The notes: generated by a model from the letters alone, not told the origin. 64,000 bases of DNA from Adiantum capillus-veneris (GCA_014529385.2 CM043957.1:71013003-71077002), one strand, 5' to 3'; positions 50,299 through 62,450 are shown, counted from the stretch's first letter. Numbers and translations are program-made.

Positions 50299-51869
50299 TT
50301 GAGTGCTGCTTATGATGATGGTGATAGTAGTGGCTGTGAGCAAACTTTGGATGAAGAGTTTGGCATACCCTCTGTGAAGACTTTGGGTGCAAGAAGAATG
50401 CAAGCAGGGGATAGGGCACCTGGAAGTGATCCTAACCCATGGAGGTTAGAAAGAGCAAGAAATTTTGTGCAGAATTTGACTTATGATAGTTATGTGGCTC
50501 GTCATTGTGCATTTATGGTGAAGATTATAGAGGAAGTAGAACCCATAGGTTTTGAGGATGCTGTCAAGGATGAAAAATGGCAGAAAGCTATGGATGAAGA
50601 AATGGCTGCACTTGATGAAAATGGAACATTGGAATTGGTGTCATTACCAAACGATAAGAAGGCAATCAGATGTAAGTGAGTTTACAAAATAAAGCATAAT
50701 GCTGATGGCAGTGTGAGCAGGTACAAGGCTAGACTTGTGTCCAAAGGTTATGCACAGACTTATGAGATTGATTATGAGGAGATTTTCAGCCCCATAGCTA
50801 AGGTGACTACCGTTTATGTGTTTATTGCAGTGGTTGCCGCATTAAAATGGGTGATGAAACAAATGGATGTAAAGAATGCATTTTTAAATGGAGACTTGGA
50901 GGAAACTATGTATATGGAGCAGTGACAAGGTTATGAAAATATGAGGCTATGTGACCTTGTATGCAGGTTAAAGAAAGCATTGTATGGGCTGAAGCAAGCA
51001 CCTAGAGTTTGATATGAGAGGATTGTGGCATATCTCATTTAATTGGCATTTGAGATGTCTGATGCAAACCATTCATTGTATGTGCGAAAGATAGAGGCAG
51101 GAATTGTGGTAATATGTATCTATGTGGATGATTTGATTGTTGAAGGTGATAATGTGGCTGAAGTAGAGGGCGTGCAGGCTCTACCTATGCAAGAATTTGA
51201 TATGAAAGACTTGGGAGACTTGTGGTATTTCTTGGGTATTGAAATTATTTGCCCAGAAGAAGGTGTATGGCTGTCATTAAGGTAATATGCTTTGGATATG
51301 TTGAAAAGTATGGTATGGATGATTTTAAGCCAATTGCAATGCCCTCAAGCAAAAATTTGAAATTGGAGAAGGATGCAAATCAAGTTCTTGAAATGCTACC
51401 ATGTATAGGAAGATTGTGGGTAGCTTGATCTCCTTGACTCTCACGTCCAAACTTGAGCTACACAGTTGGATTGGTGAGTCAATTTATGCAATCTCCCAGG
51501 AAACCACACTTGGATGTAGTGAGGTGCACTTTGTGCTATGTGAGTGCTACTTTGGATTATGCACTCTTTAATAAGGCTGATGTGGAGTTGCAACTCTATG
51601 GCTACATAGTTGCGGATTGGGCTTGTAGTACATACGATTGCAGGTCCACCATCAAATTCATGATCTCACTTGGGAGTGCTGCTATCACATGGAGCAACAA
51701 GAATCAACCTACGATTTCTCTTTTGAGTACCAAGGCAGAGTACATGGGTGCTGCAGTGGTGGCATGTGAGGTAGCATGGCTCGGATCGCTAGTTCACGAC
51801 TTTGGAGTACAGGTACAGAGGCCGGTTTTCAGTTATTATGACAACCTTTGCAGCATACAGTTGGCATGA
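50299..51869 (+). pseudogene. Copia reverse transcriptase and RNase H
   Basis: RT blocks: FEDAVKDEKWQKAMDEEM, VSRYKARLVSKGYAQTYEIDYEE, QMDVKNAFLNGDLEE, ICIYVDDLIVEG (YVDD), FDMKDLGDLWYFLGIE. RNase H: WSNKNQPTISLLSTKAEYMGAA and, after a stop, ARTKHIEVHYHFIRE. Stops at 50677 (TGA), 50923 (TGA), 51010 (TGA) and 51283 (TAA), several at Trp positions. Confidence 0.85.
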
Positions 51870-52366
51870 AATCGAGTATTTCATGCTAGGACGAAGCACA
51901 TTGAGGTTCACTACCATTTCATCAGAGAGAGAGAGTCTTAGCAGGCGACATTGACCTAGTGTACGTGGTGACGGATGAGCAGGGTGCAGATTAGTGGATA
52001 AAATGGATCAATTTAATGGTAAAAATATATCTAAACACTTGAGGAATTATGTAAAATAAATGGAGCTAAACAGGGAACCTGCAATTGACATGGCGACAAG
52101 TTTTGAGCTTGTAGTCAATCCCAAGCTTCGAGCGCATGTAAGGGAGATAAGAGATGCGCTTGGTGAATACTAGAAAGCTTTTAAGAAATCTCTTAAGTAA
52201 GAATATTTCATGGATGACTCCGAATGAGTAACAAAAAGGAATTTCTTGGAATGGATTGCTCTCAAAAAGGATGGACTATCTTCACGAAGGCCCTTGGAGT
52301 GGCAAAGCTATGGTGGTTTTGAGCGATGCTTGGCATACAAGAGATGGCGTTGAGCTTGAGGGGGAG

Positions 52367-52612
52367 TGTTGAGATGTCAAGCTCAACATGTACGACTCCT
52401 GGATGACTATCACCAACAGTCATCCATCACTGGCATGCCTTGGTGGATACACATATCTTCGCCAATGATACTATAGCTGGACTACACCGAGCTGTTCTAC
52501 CTACCTCTTATCTTGAGTTTGTGAAGAAGAAGAAGTACAGTCTTTTGCCTCCATCTTTGTGTGTGTGTGTGCTTTCAAGAGCTCAAGCTCTCTCCTTCTC
52601 TATCTCTTGACA
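52367..52612 (+). repeat. 3' LTR with internal deletion
   Basis: Matches the 5' LTR at both ends but lacks about 108 bp from its middle, including the TATATA-type box, and has a shorter GT tract (246 versus 363 bp). It would be a poor promoter. Confidence 0.9.
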
Positions 52613-52617
52613 ATAAA

Positions 52618-53129
52618 GGATCATTCTACCTTAGCAACAGAGCCTCCAATGGGGAAGAAGAGATCACCTAAAATAGTCTTACTCCCCTTTTGTCTTTAAT
52701 GTCCTAGGGACATCCTACACAACCATAGATATGACCTTGTTAATGGGCATTGAAGAGCAACCAACATTCAAGGAAGCCTTTCTCAATCGGAGGTGATTCT
52801 CCTAGAAGGTTTTTTTAATGAATTTAAAAGCAACAATGTAAACTTTGCATCTGCATTATTTTCATCTTAAATTCATTCGTGATCTCTCTTAGTTTTCAGC
52901 CCTCAAAAAGGCCTAAAAGTTATCAAAATCAACCCATAGAGGTTGAGTTTTATATCATTCCATTGAGTCTCAAATTTTGGCAAAGTAGATGGTAGATCAA
53001 GACCTCTTGGACCGTCTCTATGCTCTTGATTGGCTGCCCTAGGGTTAAGTCCCCCCTTCAAAGACCTATGAGTGAGGGGCGAGTGTTTTTTCTTGAGCAA
53101 GAAGGGACACAAATGATAGCGTTGACCTG
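52618..53129. other. Spacer between copia element and tandem array
   Basis: No intact gene. On the minus strand it continues, across the copia insertion, the sequence that leads to the lipase pseudogene, so it may be intron or decayed exon of that gene; this is inference from continuity at the ATAAA duplication. Confidence 0.4.
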
Positions 53130-53468
53130 TGACAAAGGAATTTTTTTTTGTGACAATCCACATGTAGTGATCGTCGGCGGACTTGATATTCTCATCTAAA
53201 AAAAAGGGGATATCAATTGTACATCCACACGGGGCCATTTTTAAGTCAAATTGCTAGCAAGTATTGAGCTAGCATTAAACAGGGAGGATTCTATTTTAAT
53301 GAGATAGCCACTAAACACTACGCACAAAAATGTCCCATTATTGACCCCTTTCATCTTATCACTTAGGGGTGCTAATTGGTTCTTCCTATTATGCAACCAC
53401 AAAAAGCCTCTCTCATGCTTTCTCTCCGTGCCACAAACTCAGTGCTTGCAACTCTGAGCCAACGATTG

Positions 53469-53527
<59 letters not shown>

Positions 53528-56325
53528 CACCTTGCCAAGGTGCCCAAAGTGATTAATCACATGCATGATTGATCTAGAAAAAGCAAACAGGAGCAATGAG
53601 TCCCCTCAATCGCCATCCAACATAGCAACCATTGCCATTGTAGTGATGGTTGCAGCAAGATGACCCATGGCTCTGACTCAAGTCACAGTTCCCTCAACCG
53701 ACACACAACATAGCAACAAAGGCAATTTTGCTTGTGACAATCCACATATAGTGATTGTTGACAAACTGGATATTCTCATCTATTAAAAAGGAGGTATCAA
53801 TTGTACATCCATGGGGGGTCATTTTTGAGTAAAAATGCTAGCAAGGATTCAGCCAACACTACATGGGGAGGATTCTATTTTACTGAGATAGCCACTAAAC
53901 ACTACGCACAAAAATGTCCCATTATTGGCCCCTTCCATCTTATCTTTTAGGGGCTAATTTGTTCTTCCTATTATGCAACAACAAAAAGCCTCTCTCACGG
54001 ATTTCTCTCCATGCCACAGACCCAATGCACTTGCAACTTGGATCCAACAACCGAAATGAATTAGGGACAGGCATCTTGCGCAAAGTGATGAATCACACCC
54101 ATGACTGATCTAGAAAAGGCAAACACGAGGAGTGAGTCCCCTCAACTGCCACACAACATAGCAACCATTTTCATTGCAGTGATGGTGGCAGCAAGCCAAC
54201 CCATGGCCCTAACTCAAGACAGAGCCCCCTCAACCGCCATGCAACGGGTAATTTTTTAGTCAAACTGGCAGCAACAAGGAGGATCAAGACAACATTAAAG
54301 GATTCTATTTTAATGAGATAGCCACTAAACAATACACACAAAATTGTCCCATTATTGGCCCCTTTCATCTTATCTTTTAGGGCTAATTTGTTCTTCCTAT
54401 TATGCAACCACAAAAAGACTCTCTCATGGATCTCATGCCACAAATCCAGTGCACTTACAACTTAAGCCAATGATTGAAATGAATTAGGGACAGGCACCTT
54501 GCCCAAACTGATTAATCACGTGCATGATTGATCTAGAAAAAGAAAACAGGAGCAACGAGTCCCCTCAACCACCATGCAACATAGCAACCATCCCATTGTA
54601 GTTATGGTCACAGCAAGACGACCCATGGCTCTAACTCAAGAAAGAGTCCCCTCAACCACCATGCAACATAGCAACAAAGGTGATTTTGCTTGTGACAATC
54701 CACATGTAGTGATCGTTGGTGAATTGGATATTCTCATCTATAAAAAAGGAAGTATCGATTGCACATCCACAGGGGTCATTTTTGATTCAAACTGCTAGCA
54801 AGGATTGATCCAACATTGAACGGGGAGTATTCTATTTTACTAAGATAGCCACTAAACACTATGCATAAAAATGTCCCATTATTGGCCCCTTTCATCTTAT
54901 CTTTTAGGGGCTAATTTGTTCTTCCTATTATGCAACCACAAAAAGCCTCTCTCATGGATTTCTCTCCGTGCCACATACCTAATGCACTTGCAACTTGGCG
55001 CCAATGATTGAAATGAATTAGGGACAAGCACCTCACCCAAAGTGTTTTATCACATGCACTACTGATCTAGAAAAAGCAAACAAGAGCAGTGAGCCCCCTC
55101 AACCGCCACGCAACATAGCAACCATTGCCATTATAATGATGGTTGCAACAAGCTGACCCATGGCCCTAACTTAAATCAAAGTTCCCTCAACCACCACACA
55201 ACATAACAACAATGGCAATTTTTCTTGTGACAATCCACACGTAGTGATCATCGACAAACCGGATATTCTCATCCATAGAAAAGGGGTATCAATTGTACAT
55301 CCACACGGGGTAATTTTTGAGTCAAACTGCTAGCAAGGATCAATCCAACATTAAACGTGGAGAATTCTATTTTACTGAGATAGCCACTGAACACTACGCA
55401 CAATAATGTCCCATTATTGGCCCCTTCCATCTTATCTTTTAGAGGCTAATTCGTTCTTCCTATTATGCAACCACAAAAAAGCCTCTCTCATGGCTTTCTC
55501 TTCGTGCGACAGACCCAGTGCACTTGCAACTTGGAGCCAATGATTGAAATGAATTAGGGACAGGCACCTCGCCCAAAGTGATTAATCACACGCACAACTG
55601 ATCTAGAAAAAGAAAACAGGAGCAGTGAGTCCTCTCAACTGCCGTGCAACATAGCAAGCATTGCCATTGTAGTGATGGTTGCAGCAAGCCGACCCATGGC
55701 CCTAACTCAAGTCAGAGTCCCCTCAACCGCCACGCAACATAGCAACAAAGGCGATTTTGCTTGTGACAATCTGCATGTAGTGATCGTTAGCAAACTACTG
55801 GATATTCTCATCTGTAGAAAAGGGGGTATCGATTCTACATCCACACGGGGTCATTTTTGTGTCAAAATGCTAGCAAGATCGAGCCATCATTAAATGGGAA
55901 GGATTCTATTTTACAAAGATATCCACTAAACACTACTCACCGACATGTCCCATTGTTGGCCCCTTTCATCTTATCTTTTTGGGGCTAATTTGTTTGTCCT
56001 ATTATGAAACCACAAAAAGCCTCTCTCATGGCTTTGTCTTCGTGCCACAGACCCAATGCACTTGCAACTCAGAGCCAACGATTGAAAGGAATTAGGGACA
56101 AGCACCTCGTCTAAAGTGATCACACACACGACTGATCTAGAAAAAGCAAACAGGAGTAGCGAATCCTCATAATCACCACACAACATAGCAAGCATTGCCA
56201 TTGTAGTGATGGTTGCAACAAGCTCATCCATGGCCCTAACTCAAGAGAGAGTCCCCTCAACTGCCACACAACATAGCAACCAATGCCGTTGCGGTGATGG
56301 TTGCAACAAGCCGATTCATGGCCCT

Positions 56326-56330
<5 letters not shown>
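53130..56330. repeat. Tandem array of a ~530-bp monomer, about six copies
   Basis: The marker CCCATTATTG (CCCATTGTTG in the last) occurs at 53334, 53918, 54348, 54875, 55410 and 55949, giving spacings of 584, 430, 527, 535 and 539 bp. The first spacing is lengthened by a (GA)n tract (53474-53526) inside that monomer; the short one reflects a deletion of about 100 bp. Other shared landmarks are CACAAAAAGCCTCTCTCA, GATCTAGAAAAAG and CATGGCCCTAACTCAAG. No long ORF is kept across copies. Confidence 0.88.
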
Positions 56331-56400
<70 letters not shown>

Positions 56401-56475
56401 TCACTCACTCACTCGTGGATTAATTGCCACCGCCCCATATTAAAGTGGCTATTGCCGGTGGCAATTAATCCATGT

Positions 56476-56517
<42 letters not shown>

Positions 56518-56580
56518 TCATGGATTAATTGCCACTGCCCCATATTAAAGTGGCTATGGCCGGTGGCAATTAATCCATGT

Positions 56581-56624
<44 letters not shown>

Positions 56625-56694
56625 ACACTCGCACATGGATTAATTGCCACCGGCCATAGCCACTTTAATATGGGGCGGTGGCAATTAATCCATG

Positions 56695-56782
<88 letters not shown>

Positions 56783-56800
56783 ATCATGAAGCCAAGCAAG
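56331..56800. repeat. Microsatellites separating three 57-bp palindromes
   Basis: (CT)n then (CA)n to about 56395, CACT repeats, then three 57-bp units (56416-56472, 56521-56577, 56636-56692) separated by (CA)n tracts, then (GT)n and (GA)n to 56779. Each unit begins TGGATTAATTGCCAC and ends in the reverse complement. Units 1 and 2 are in the same orientation and unit 3 is inverted, judged by the asymmetric centre. Confidence 0.9.
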
Positions 56801-56871
56801 AGAAAAATTAGGCTGAGGTCCCTTTATTATTGATCCTTGTGGCATTGAAAAATTTGTAAGTGATAAAAAAC

Positions 56872-56895
56872 TTTTTTTTTTTTTTTTTTGCGGGT

Positions 56896-56934
<39 letters not shown>
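56872..56934. repeat. Poly(T) followed by 39-base poly(G)
   Basis: Eighteen T (56872-56889), GCGGGT, then an unbroken run of G from 56896 to 56934. A long G run can form stacked G-quadruplexes; the exact length may be affected by sequencing. Confidence 0.85.
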
Positions 56935-56936
<2 letters not shown>

Positions 56937-56975
56937 GATACAATGAACAATTCTAATTTTGTAGGTCACGGGAAA

Positions 56976-57040
56976 TAACTTAGTCAGCTAGAGTGCTAGT
57001 TTGTCATGCCGAAAGCCGCAACTTCAAATCCGTTTTCTCG
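56976..57040 (+). repeat. tRNA-like sequence, possible SINE head
   Basis: AACTTAGTCAGCTAGAGTGC resembles an A box and AACTTCAAATCC a B box, with a TTTGTCATGCC centre similar to tRNA-Asp. It lacks full stem complementarity, so it is probably tRNA-derived rather than a tRNA gene. Confidence 0.35.
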
Positions 57041-57337
57041 TATTTTCCATTGTGTGTAACATTGAAGGCCTCCAAATAGTATCTGATCGCTATGGCCTTA
57101 TAATGATAGCCGATCCAATGACACTCTCTTTCTCCAAATAGAGATAGAAAGGGAGCAACATGTTTCTTCTACAATTCTTTGGTAAGAGGAGGATATTTCA
57201 CACCAAGTATAATTTAATGGCATCTATAGTTCCTAAAGCTAGCCGTAACAATTATCGCTAAATTGAAGTTTGTGACAAACACGATTAGTTTTCCTATACT
57301 CTCTAATGCATATATGCACGAAAAAAAATAGCACGCA

Positions 57338-57372
<35 letters not shown>

Positions 57373-57689
57373 ACACTACCATTTTCAACTTGCCTTGCTA
57401 TCAAGTGTTGCTATAAGACCTCCATAATAGCATTGCCTACTCCAGTATTGAAGCCTTGTCCAAATGAGTTATCTATTATTGTATATTTAATCCTCATCAA
57501 CTTTGATCTACCAGTTGGAAGACCAAAACAGAGCTTGAACAGATTCAAGACCATCACCACCATCCAAATTCTTCAAGAAGTGTCGAGCATTGTCAATGTA
57601 AAAAATAGGGAATTCTTCACAGTAGCATCCAAATATCAAAGGAGATTAATCTCTGGTTATTCCACTATGCATCCAGGGGTAATGTAGTC
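57041..57689. other. Spacer of unknown origin
   Basis: (CT)n at about 57341-57370; otherwise ordinary sequence with an unsupported plus-strand open frame at 57370-57687. The homology of the following copia element fades at about 57745, next to a hairpin (CTCATGGC/GCCATGAG, 57708-57740). Confidence 0.4.
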
Positions 57690-59110
57690 GCATTTGGCTA
57701 GCACCCTCATGGCATGAGTCGCATGGAGCCATGAGGGTGTGGTGTGAACTTTGACAAGCTGAATTTGCTTATCCTCGAGCATTTCCCTGATGAAATGATA
57801 CTTCACATCCACATGCTTTGTCTTTGAGTGATAAACTGGATTGCGAGCCAATTGTATAGCACTCTAACTATCACAATATAACACATGCATCTCTTCTTTG
57901 ATTCCCAATCTGTTACTAGTCAATTAAGCCAAATTGATTCTTTGCATGCCTCTGATGTTGCAACATATTCAGCCTCTGTAGTAGACTGAGTAACACAATC
58001 TTGTAATCTAGAACGCCATGATACTGCTCCACCAGCCAATGTAAAGACATACGCTGACATAGACCTTCGGTTGTCTAAGTCACCTGCATAATCTGAGTCT
58101 GTAAAACCCTTTACACTTAGCTCCTGACTCCCATAGCATATACGCATACTCTTTGTAGCTTTCAGGTATCTCAATATTCCTTTCACTGCCTCCCAATGTT
58201 TCTTGCCTGGGTTTGACATGTATCGACTTACTACTCCCACTGCAAATGCAATGTCTGGGCGAGTAGCAATCATTGCATACATCAAACTACCCACTGCAGA
58301 CGCATATAGAATCTTATCCATTTCAGCCTGTTCTTCCTCAGACACAGGACAATCTTGTTTGCTAAGTTTCACATATGGTGGCAATGGAACACTCAATGCC
58401 TTTCCCTTCTCCATATTGAAACGTTGCAAAACCTTCTCAATATACGCTGTTTGAGATAACCAAATCAACTTCTTTGATCTGTCTCTCTCAATGCGCATAC
58501 CAAGTATATGACTTGCCTCACCCATGTCTTTCATGTCAAACGATTTTGCTTTCTTTGACTTCAAAGATAAAATTTCTTCCAAGTGCGTGCCAACAATCAA
58601 CATGTCATCCACATACAAAATAAGGATCAGCCAACTGCCATCCTTAGCCTTGTTTGTATATAGACAGTGATTGAATTCACTACGTTTGTAGCCTTGAGAA
58701 ATCATCAACTTGTGGAACTTATGGTACCATGCCCTCGGTGATTGTGTTAAGCCATAAAGACTCTTTAACAACTGGCATACCAAAGCTTCCTTGCCTTTCT
58801 CAACAAACCCTTCTGGCTGCTGCATGTAAATTTCCACATCTAAATCACCATGCAAGAACGTTGTCTTGACATCCATTTGGTGCAACACCAAATCTAATAT
58901 GGCAACCAATGCAAGAAAGCATCTCAATGTAGTCATCTTGACCACCGGAGAGAAGACTTCATCAAAGTCAATACCTTGTTCTTGCTTAAAGCCCTTGGAA
59001 ACAAGCCTTGCTTTGTACTTTGGCTGACTATCATGAGCGGTGATCTTATACCTGTAAACCCATTTACAAGTTAGAGCCTTTTTGCCCTTTGGTAATTTAA
59101 CTAGCTTCCA
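57690..59110 (-). pseudogene. Copia reverse transcriptase and RNase H
   Basis: RT starts in a shifted frame at about 59110 (CKWVYRYK, KARLVSKGF, FSPVVKMTT) and is open from 58945 to 57920: HQMDVKTTFLHGDL, LYGLTQSPRAWYHKF, LILYVDDMLIVG (YVDD), SFDMKDMGEASHILGM. RNase H has GFTDSDYAGDLDNRRS and TTEAEYVATSEA. The last part (SAIQLARNPVYHSKTKHVDVKYHFIRE) is in a third frame. Confidence 0.9.
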
Positions 59111-59690
59111 TGTCTGGTTTTTTATGTAGAGCTGTCATCTCTGACTGCATGGCCAATTGCCAATTCCCGGAGTCCTTCATTTGCACTGCTTCCCTGTAAC
59201 ATGAAGGTTCATTGCAATCAGTCAACATGACATAGTTCATAGATGGAACAAACCGATTAGGAGGTCGTGAGATACGTCCAGATTTATGCAAAATAGGTGG
59301 CTCAGGCTCAACCACAACCTGTGGTTCCACTCTATCATGTCCTTGCTCCTCTTGAGCCCTGACATTTTGTCTTGCACGTGCAGGTCCATCTTCTTGGAAG
59401 ACAACTCTTCTAGTCTCCTCAACCCTCTCTGGTTTAGAATGATATTTGGCTTCATTAAAGTGAACATCACTGCTGCGGATAACCTTTCTAGATTCGGGAT
59501 CCCAAAGTCTATAGCCCATCTCACCAGAATTACCATAGCCTAGAAAGATGCACTTTCTACTCTTTGGCTCAAGTTTGTTCCTAAATTCCTTTGGAACATG
59601 AGTATATGCCTCACAACCAAAGACTCTGAGATGCTTGTATGGGGGCACATTGCCTGACCATACCATCTCTGCCACTAAATCCTTCTGCAA
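59097..59690 (-). pseudogene. Copia integrase C-terminal region and linker
   Basis: KHLRVFGCEAYTHVPKEFRNKLEPKSRKCIFLGYG and WDPESRKVIRSSDVHFNE are the conserved blocks after the integrase core. A variable Glu/Pro-rich linker follows, then NWQLAMQSEMTALHK, the first RT block. The frame is lost near 59110 by a one-base shift. Confidence 0.85.
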
Positions 59691-59761
59691 AACCTTTATA
59701 GGAGATCTATTTATAAGATGACAGCTGTTGATACAGCTTCAGCCCAAAACCCATTTGGCAG

Positions 59762-60583
59762 CTATGCATTAGACAACATACTTCTGACCTTCTCTTGTAT
59801 GGTCCTATTCATCCTCTCAGCAACACCATTTTGAGGAGGATTGTAAGGAGCAGTAAGTTCATGTTTTATACCTTTTGACTCACAAAAGTCCTGAAAGGCC
59901 TTTGAAACATACTCTCCACGATTGTCAGTGCGTAAGCATTTACGCTTCTTGCCACTCTGATTCTCCACAAGTGTCACAAACGTTTTGAAAACACTAAACG
60001 CTTCATCCTTGTGCTTGAGAAAGTAAACCCATACTTTCCTTGGGTAATAATCTATAAATGTCATAAAGTAAGAAGCTCTCCCTAGAGATAGGTTAGGCAT
60101 AGGTCCACACAAATCACTATGAACAAGTGCCAACTATGTATCTCTTCTATTGCTTCTATGCTTATGTGGCTACTGTGTTTGCTTACCATACAGACAATGT
60201 TCACATAATTCAAAATCATTAAATGAAAAGCCAGGCCCAGAACCAGACAAGATTTCCATTCCCTTCTTGGACATATGTCCTAACCGGCTATGCCACAAAG
60301 AAACGTTCGGCTGCTCAGTTACATTGATTACATTTTTAGAGACATTTGATACATAAATCATGTAAAGTCCTGCAGACTTTACTCCATGTGCTACTGTCAT
60401 AGAACCCTTGGATATCTTCCACATGTTCTGTCCAAAAGTGGTGACATAGCCGGCATCATCAAGTAAACCTGTGCTGATCAAGCTCTTTGTAATTGCGGGA
60501 ACATGTCTCACGTTCTTCAACGTGAAAGAAGAACCATTCTGAAACTTCAATTGAATATCTCCAACACCTAAGATCTCACATGT
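59762..60583 (-). pseudogene. Copia pre-integrase and integrase core
   Basis: One frame with TAG at 60170, 60134 and 59762. Zinc part: LWHSRLGHMS...CEHCLYGKQ (His-His-Cys-Cys). Core: VHSDLCGPM, RTDNRGEY and NGVAERMNR, so the Asp-Asp-Glu are intact. Confidence 0.88.
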
Positions 60584-61092
60584 CTACCCATTGCCTAGCC
60601 AAACATGATCTTTAGTGGTCACATAAGAGGTAAACCACTCCTTGTTTGGAGATACATGAAGTGATGCCCCTGAGTCTATAATCCAGTCACTTAGTGCATG
60701 TCCATCAGATGCTGTAAGAAGAGTTGAGTCCATTGTATTCTTCAAGAAGTGGATGTCTCCTGACACTAGACTGTCATCCTCTGCAACAGTGTTTGTCACA
60801 TTTATTTCTTGAATCTTCACTGAGGACTTGTTCTTCTCACCATGGTCTTCAGCTTTCTCTTTGCCTTTTTCTGCTTTCCATTCTCTGCATTCTCTTTTCA
60901 TGTGACCCTTCTTGCCACAATGGTAGCATTCTATGTCACTCTTTCCTTTAGCACTGCGGGACTTGCTACGAGACCGATTCCTCTTTCCACCTTTGTCCTT
61001 TTCTTTGGTCCTTCCCCTGACAACTAAGGCTGTTCCTTTGACTTTGTCCATTGTCGTTCTGTTGGTTTCTTCAGTAAGCAGACTGCCTTCTA
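60584..61092 (-). CDS. Copia gag C-terminus and protease
   Basis: An Arg/Lys/Ser-rich stretch precedes the knuckle CYHCGKKGHMKREC (all four ligands present). The protease active site WIIDSGASLHVSP with an intact Asp-Ser-Gly follows. The frame ends at TAG 60584 and continues in phase as pre-integrase. Confidence 0.87.
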
Positions 61093-61620
61093 CACCTGCT
61101 ATGTTGGAGGTGCAGAATTACTCAAAGCTGTGCGAAAAGTGTCCCAACTTTCCGGCAATGTGATCAACATGAACATAGCTCTAACAGGTTCATCAAATTT
61201 GACACCTTGAGCTGACAACTGACTGTAGATGGTGTTGAATTCATTCAGATGATTGGACATAGGTGTCCCTTCTTTCATCTTCAAGTCAACAAGCTTCTTA
61301 AGCTCGTATACCTGTGAAGCTGCACTCTGCTTCTCATAAAGATCACTCAGCTTTGTCCATGCTTCATACGCCGACACCTCGTCTGCTACATTGAAGTAAA
61401 CGCTTTCTGCCAAAGTCAGCATAATGGTAGAAAGTGCCAATTCATCCATTTTGCTCCATTCATCTTCGTCCATATCTTCTGGTTTTATCCCCTTGAGCTT
61501 TATAAGTTTTATCTGCTTCTTTTGTACCAACACATGCCAAATCTGCTTCTTCCACAATGGGAAATTGGTTCCATCTAGCTTCTTGATACTGTAAAGAGAA
61601 GTGTCCTGTGATCCAGCCAT
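61090..61620 (-). CDS. Copia gag N-terminal part
   Basis: Starts at the ATG at 61618-61620 (MAGSQDTSLYSIKKLDGTNFPLWKKQI, with the 'L.G.NF..W' opening block). It has the full UBN2-type gag core (AYEAWTKLSDLYEKQSAASQVYELKKLVDLKM, MSNHLNEFNTIYSQL). TAG codons at 61099 and 61090 interrupt the frame before a shift to the knuckle frame. Confidence 0.88.
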
Positions 61621-62117
61621 AGCTACGCTTCACAGTAGTTTACTTTCCTAGGAAAAATTCGGCAGAGTTTCCCTTGTAAACTGACCTCCTAACCAATATC
61701 AACCTGATGAACTAGTGGATGTCGCCTACAATTTGTGTGTAGATGCACCCGTGTCGTATGTGACACGCCTCCAAGAATTGTGAGCCGTCCTTCGATGTGT
61801 AGATAGCCACAAATCAGCACTCTGGAAGTGCAGATATCCTCAACACCTGTAGTCGTAGGCCGAAACCCCAAATTTGCAGAGTCAAATCTGCACCCGCCGA
61901 GACCACGTAGTCAAAAATGGCTTGCGCAGAACTTTGTCAAAGCCGAACGGTGGCCGAGATGACCTCAGAATGAAATTTTGAGAACACGAAGCCCTTCGGG
62001 CCTTCCCACAGGATTTGGGGCCGTGTCTTCGCCTGTTGAATCTCACTCCAATATGAGCAGGTGACTCTGGCTTCCTGCAATGCTGCCCCGAGCCTCGATC
62101 TGAGCTCTGATACCAGT

Positions 62118-62450
62118 TGAAGGAGTACGAGTGGAAGTGCGACGCGAGAGAGAGTGCGAGAAGAAGAGCACGACGATATGGTGAACTCGCTCTGTTGTAA
62201 TGTGTAGAGCATAGTGAGTTCTTATTAGGTTTTAACAAAAGAATATGTGTACATACCTGACGGCCCGCCCACTTACTTGGGCGACCACATTGGGCTTTAT
62301 ACCCCAACAGCAACATCCCTGTACTGCCCGATAGGACGTATGGAAGTAGATGGTTCTGTGAGTTGACTTTGTAGAAGCTTGAGAGGCAAAATGGGCACCT
62401 ATAGAGGCGTGAGAAGACGAATATCGTCATGCCTTGGGCATGTGTATTTT
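62118..62450 (-). repeat. 5' LTR of the copia element, outer end uncertain
   Basis: The inner end is fixed by the primer site: two bases separate TGGTATCAGAGC from the LTR end (TGAAGGAGTACG on the plus strand). The outer end cannot be fixed without the second LTR; 62450 is an estimate. Confidence 0.55.

Larger units (their letters stand above)
46997..52612 (+). mobile_element. Complete, decayed Ty1/copia element
   Basis: LTRs 46997-47359 and 52367-52612 with the perfect duplication ATAAA on both sides (46992-46996 and 52613-52617). Initiator-Met primer site TGGTATCAGAG follows the 5' LTR, and GCTTGAGGGGGAG precedes the 3' LTR. Gag, protease, integrase, RT and RNase H follow the copia order. 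Stops of all three kinds and several frameshifts make it inactive. Confidence 0.93.
57690..62450 (-). mobile_element. Ty1/copia element with intact catalytic residues
   Basis: Minus-strand order: LTR (from 62118 upward), primer site TGGTATCAGAGC (62104-62115), gag, protease, integrase, RT, RNase H. Interruptions are six TAG codons and about four one-base shifts. After 'KQIQLVKVHT' the expected tail is replaced near 57745 by unrelated sequence, and no 3' LTR was found, so the 3' end is truncated or rearranged. Confidence 0.9.

Noticed and set aside
53130-56330. CRISPR-like regular repeats
   Set aside because: The repeats are about 530 bp and adjacent, without short repeat/unique spacer alternation, in a plant nuclear context.
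57370-57687. 105-codon plus-strand open frame
   Set aside because: No recognisable domain, no conservation evidence, and it overlaps the decayed end of a copia element on the other strand.
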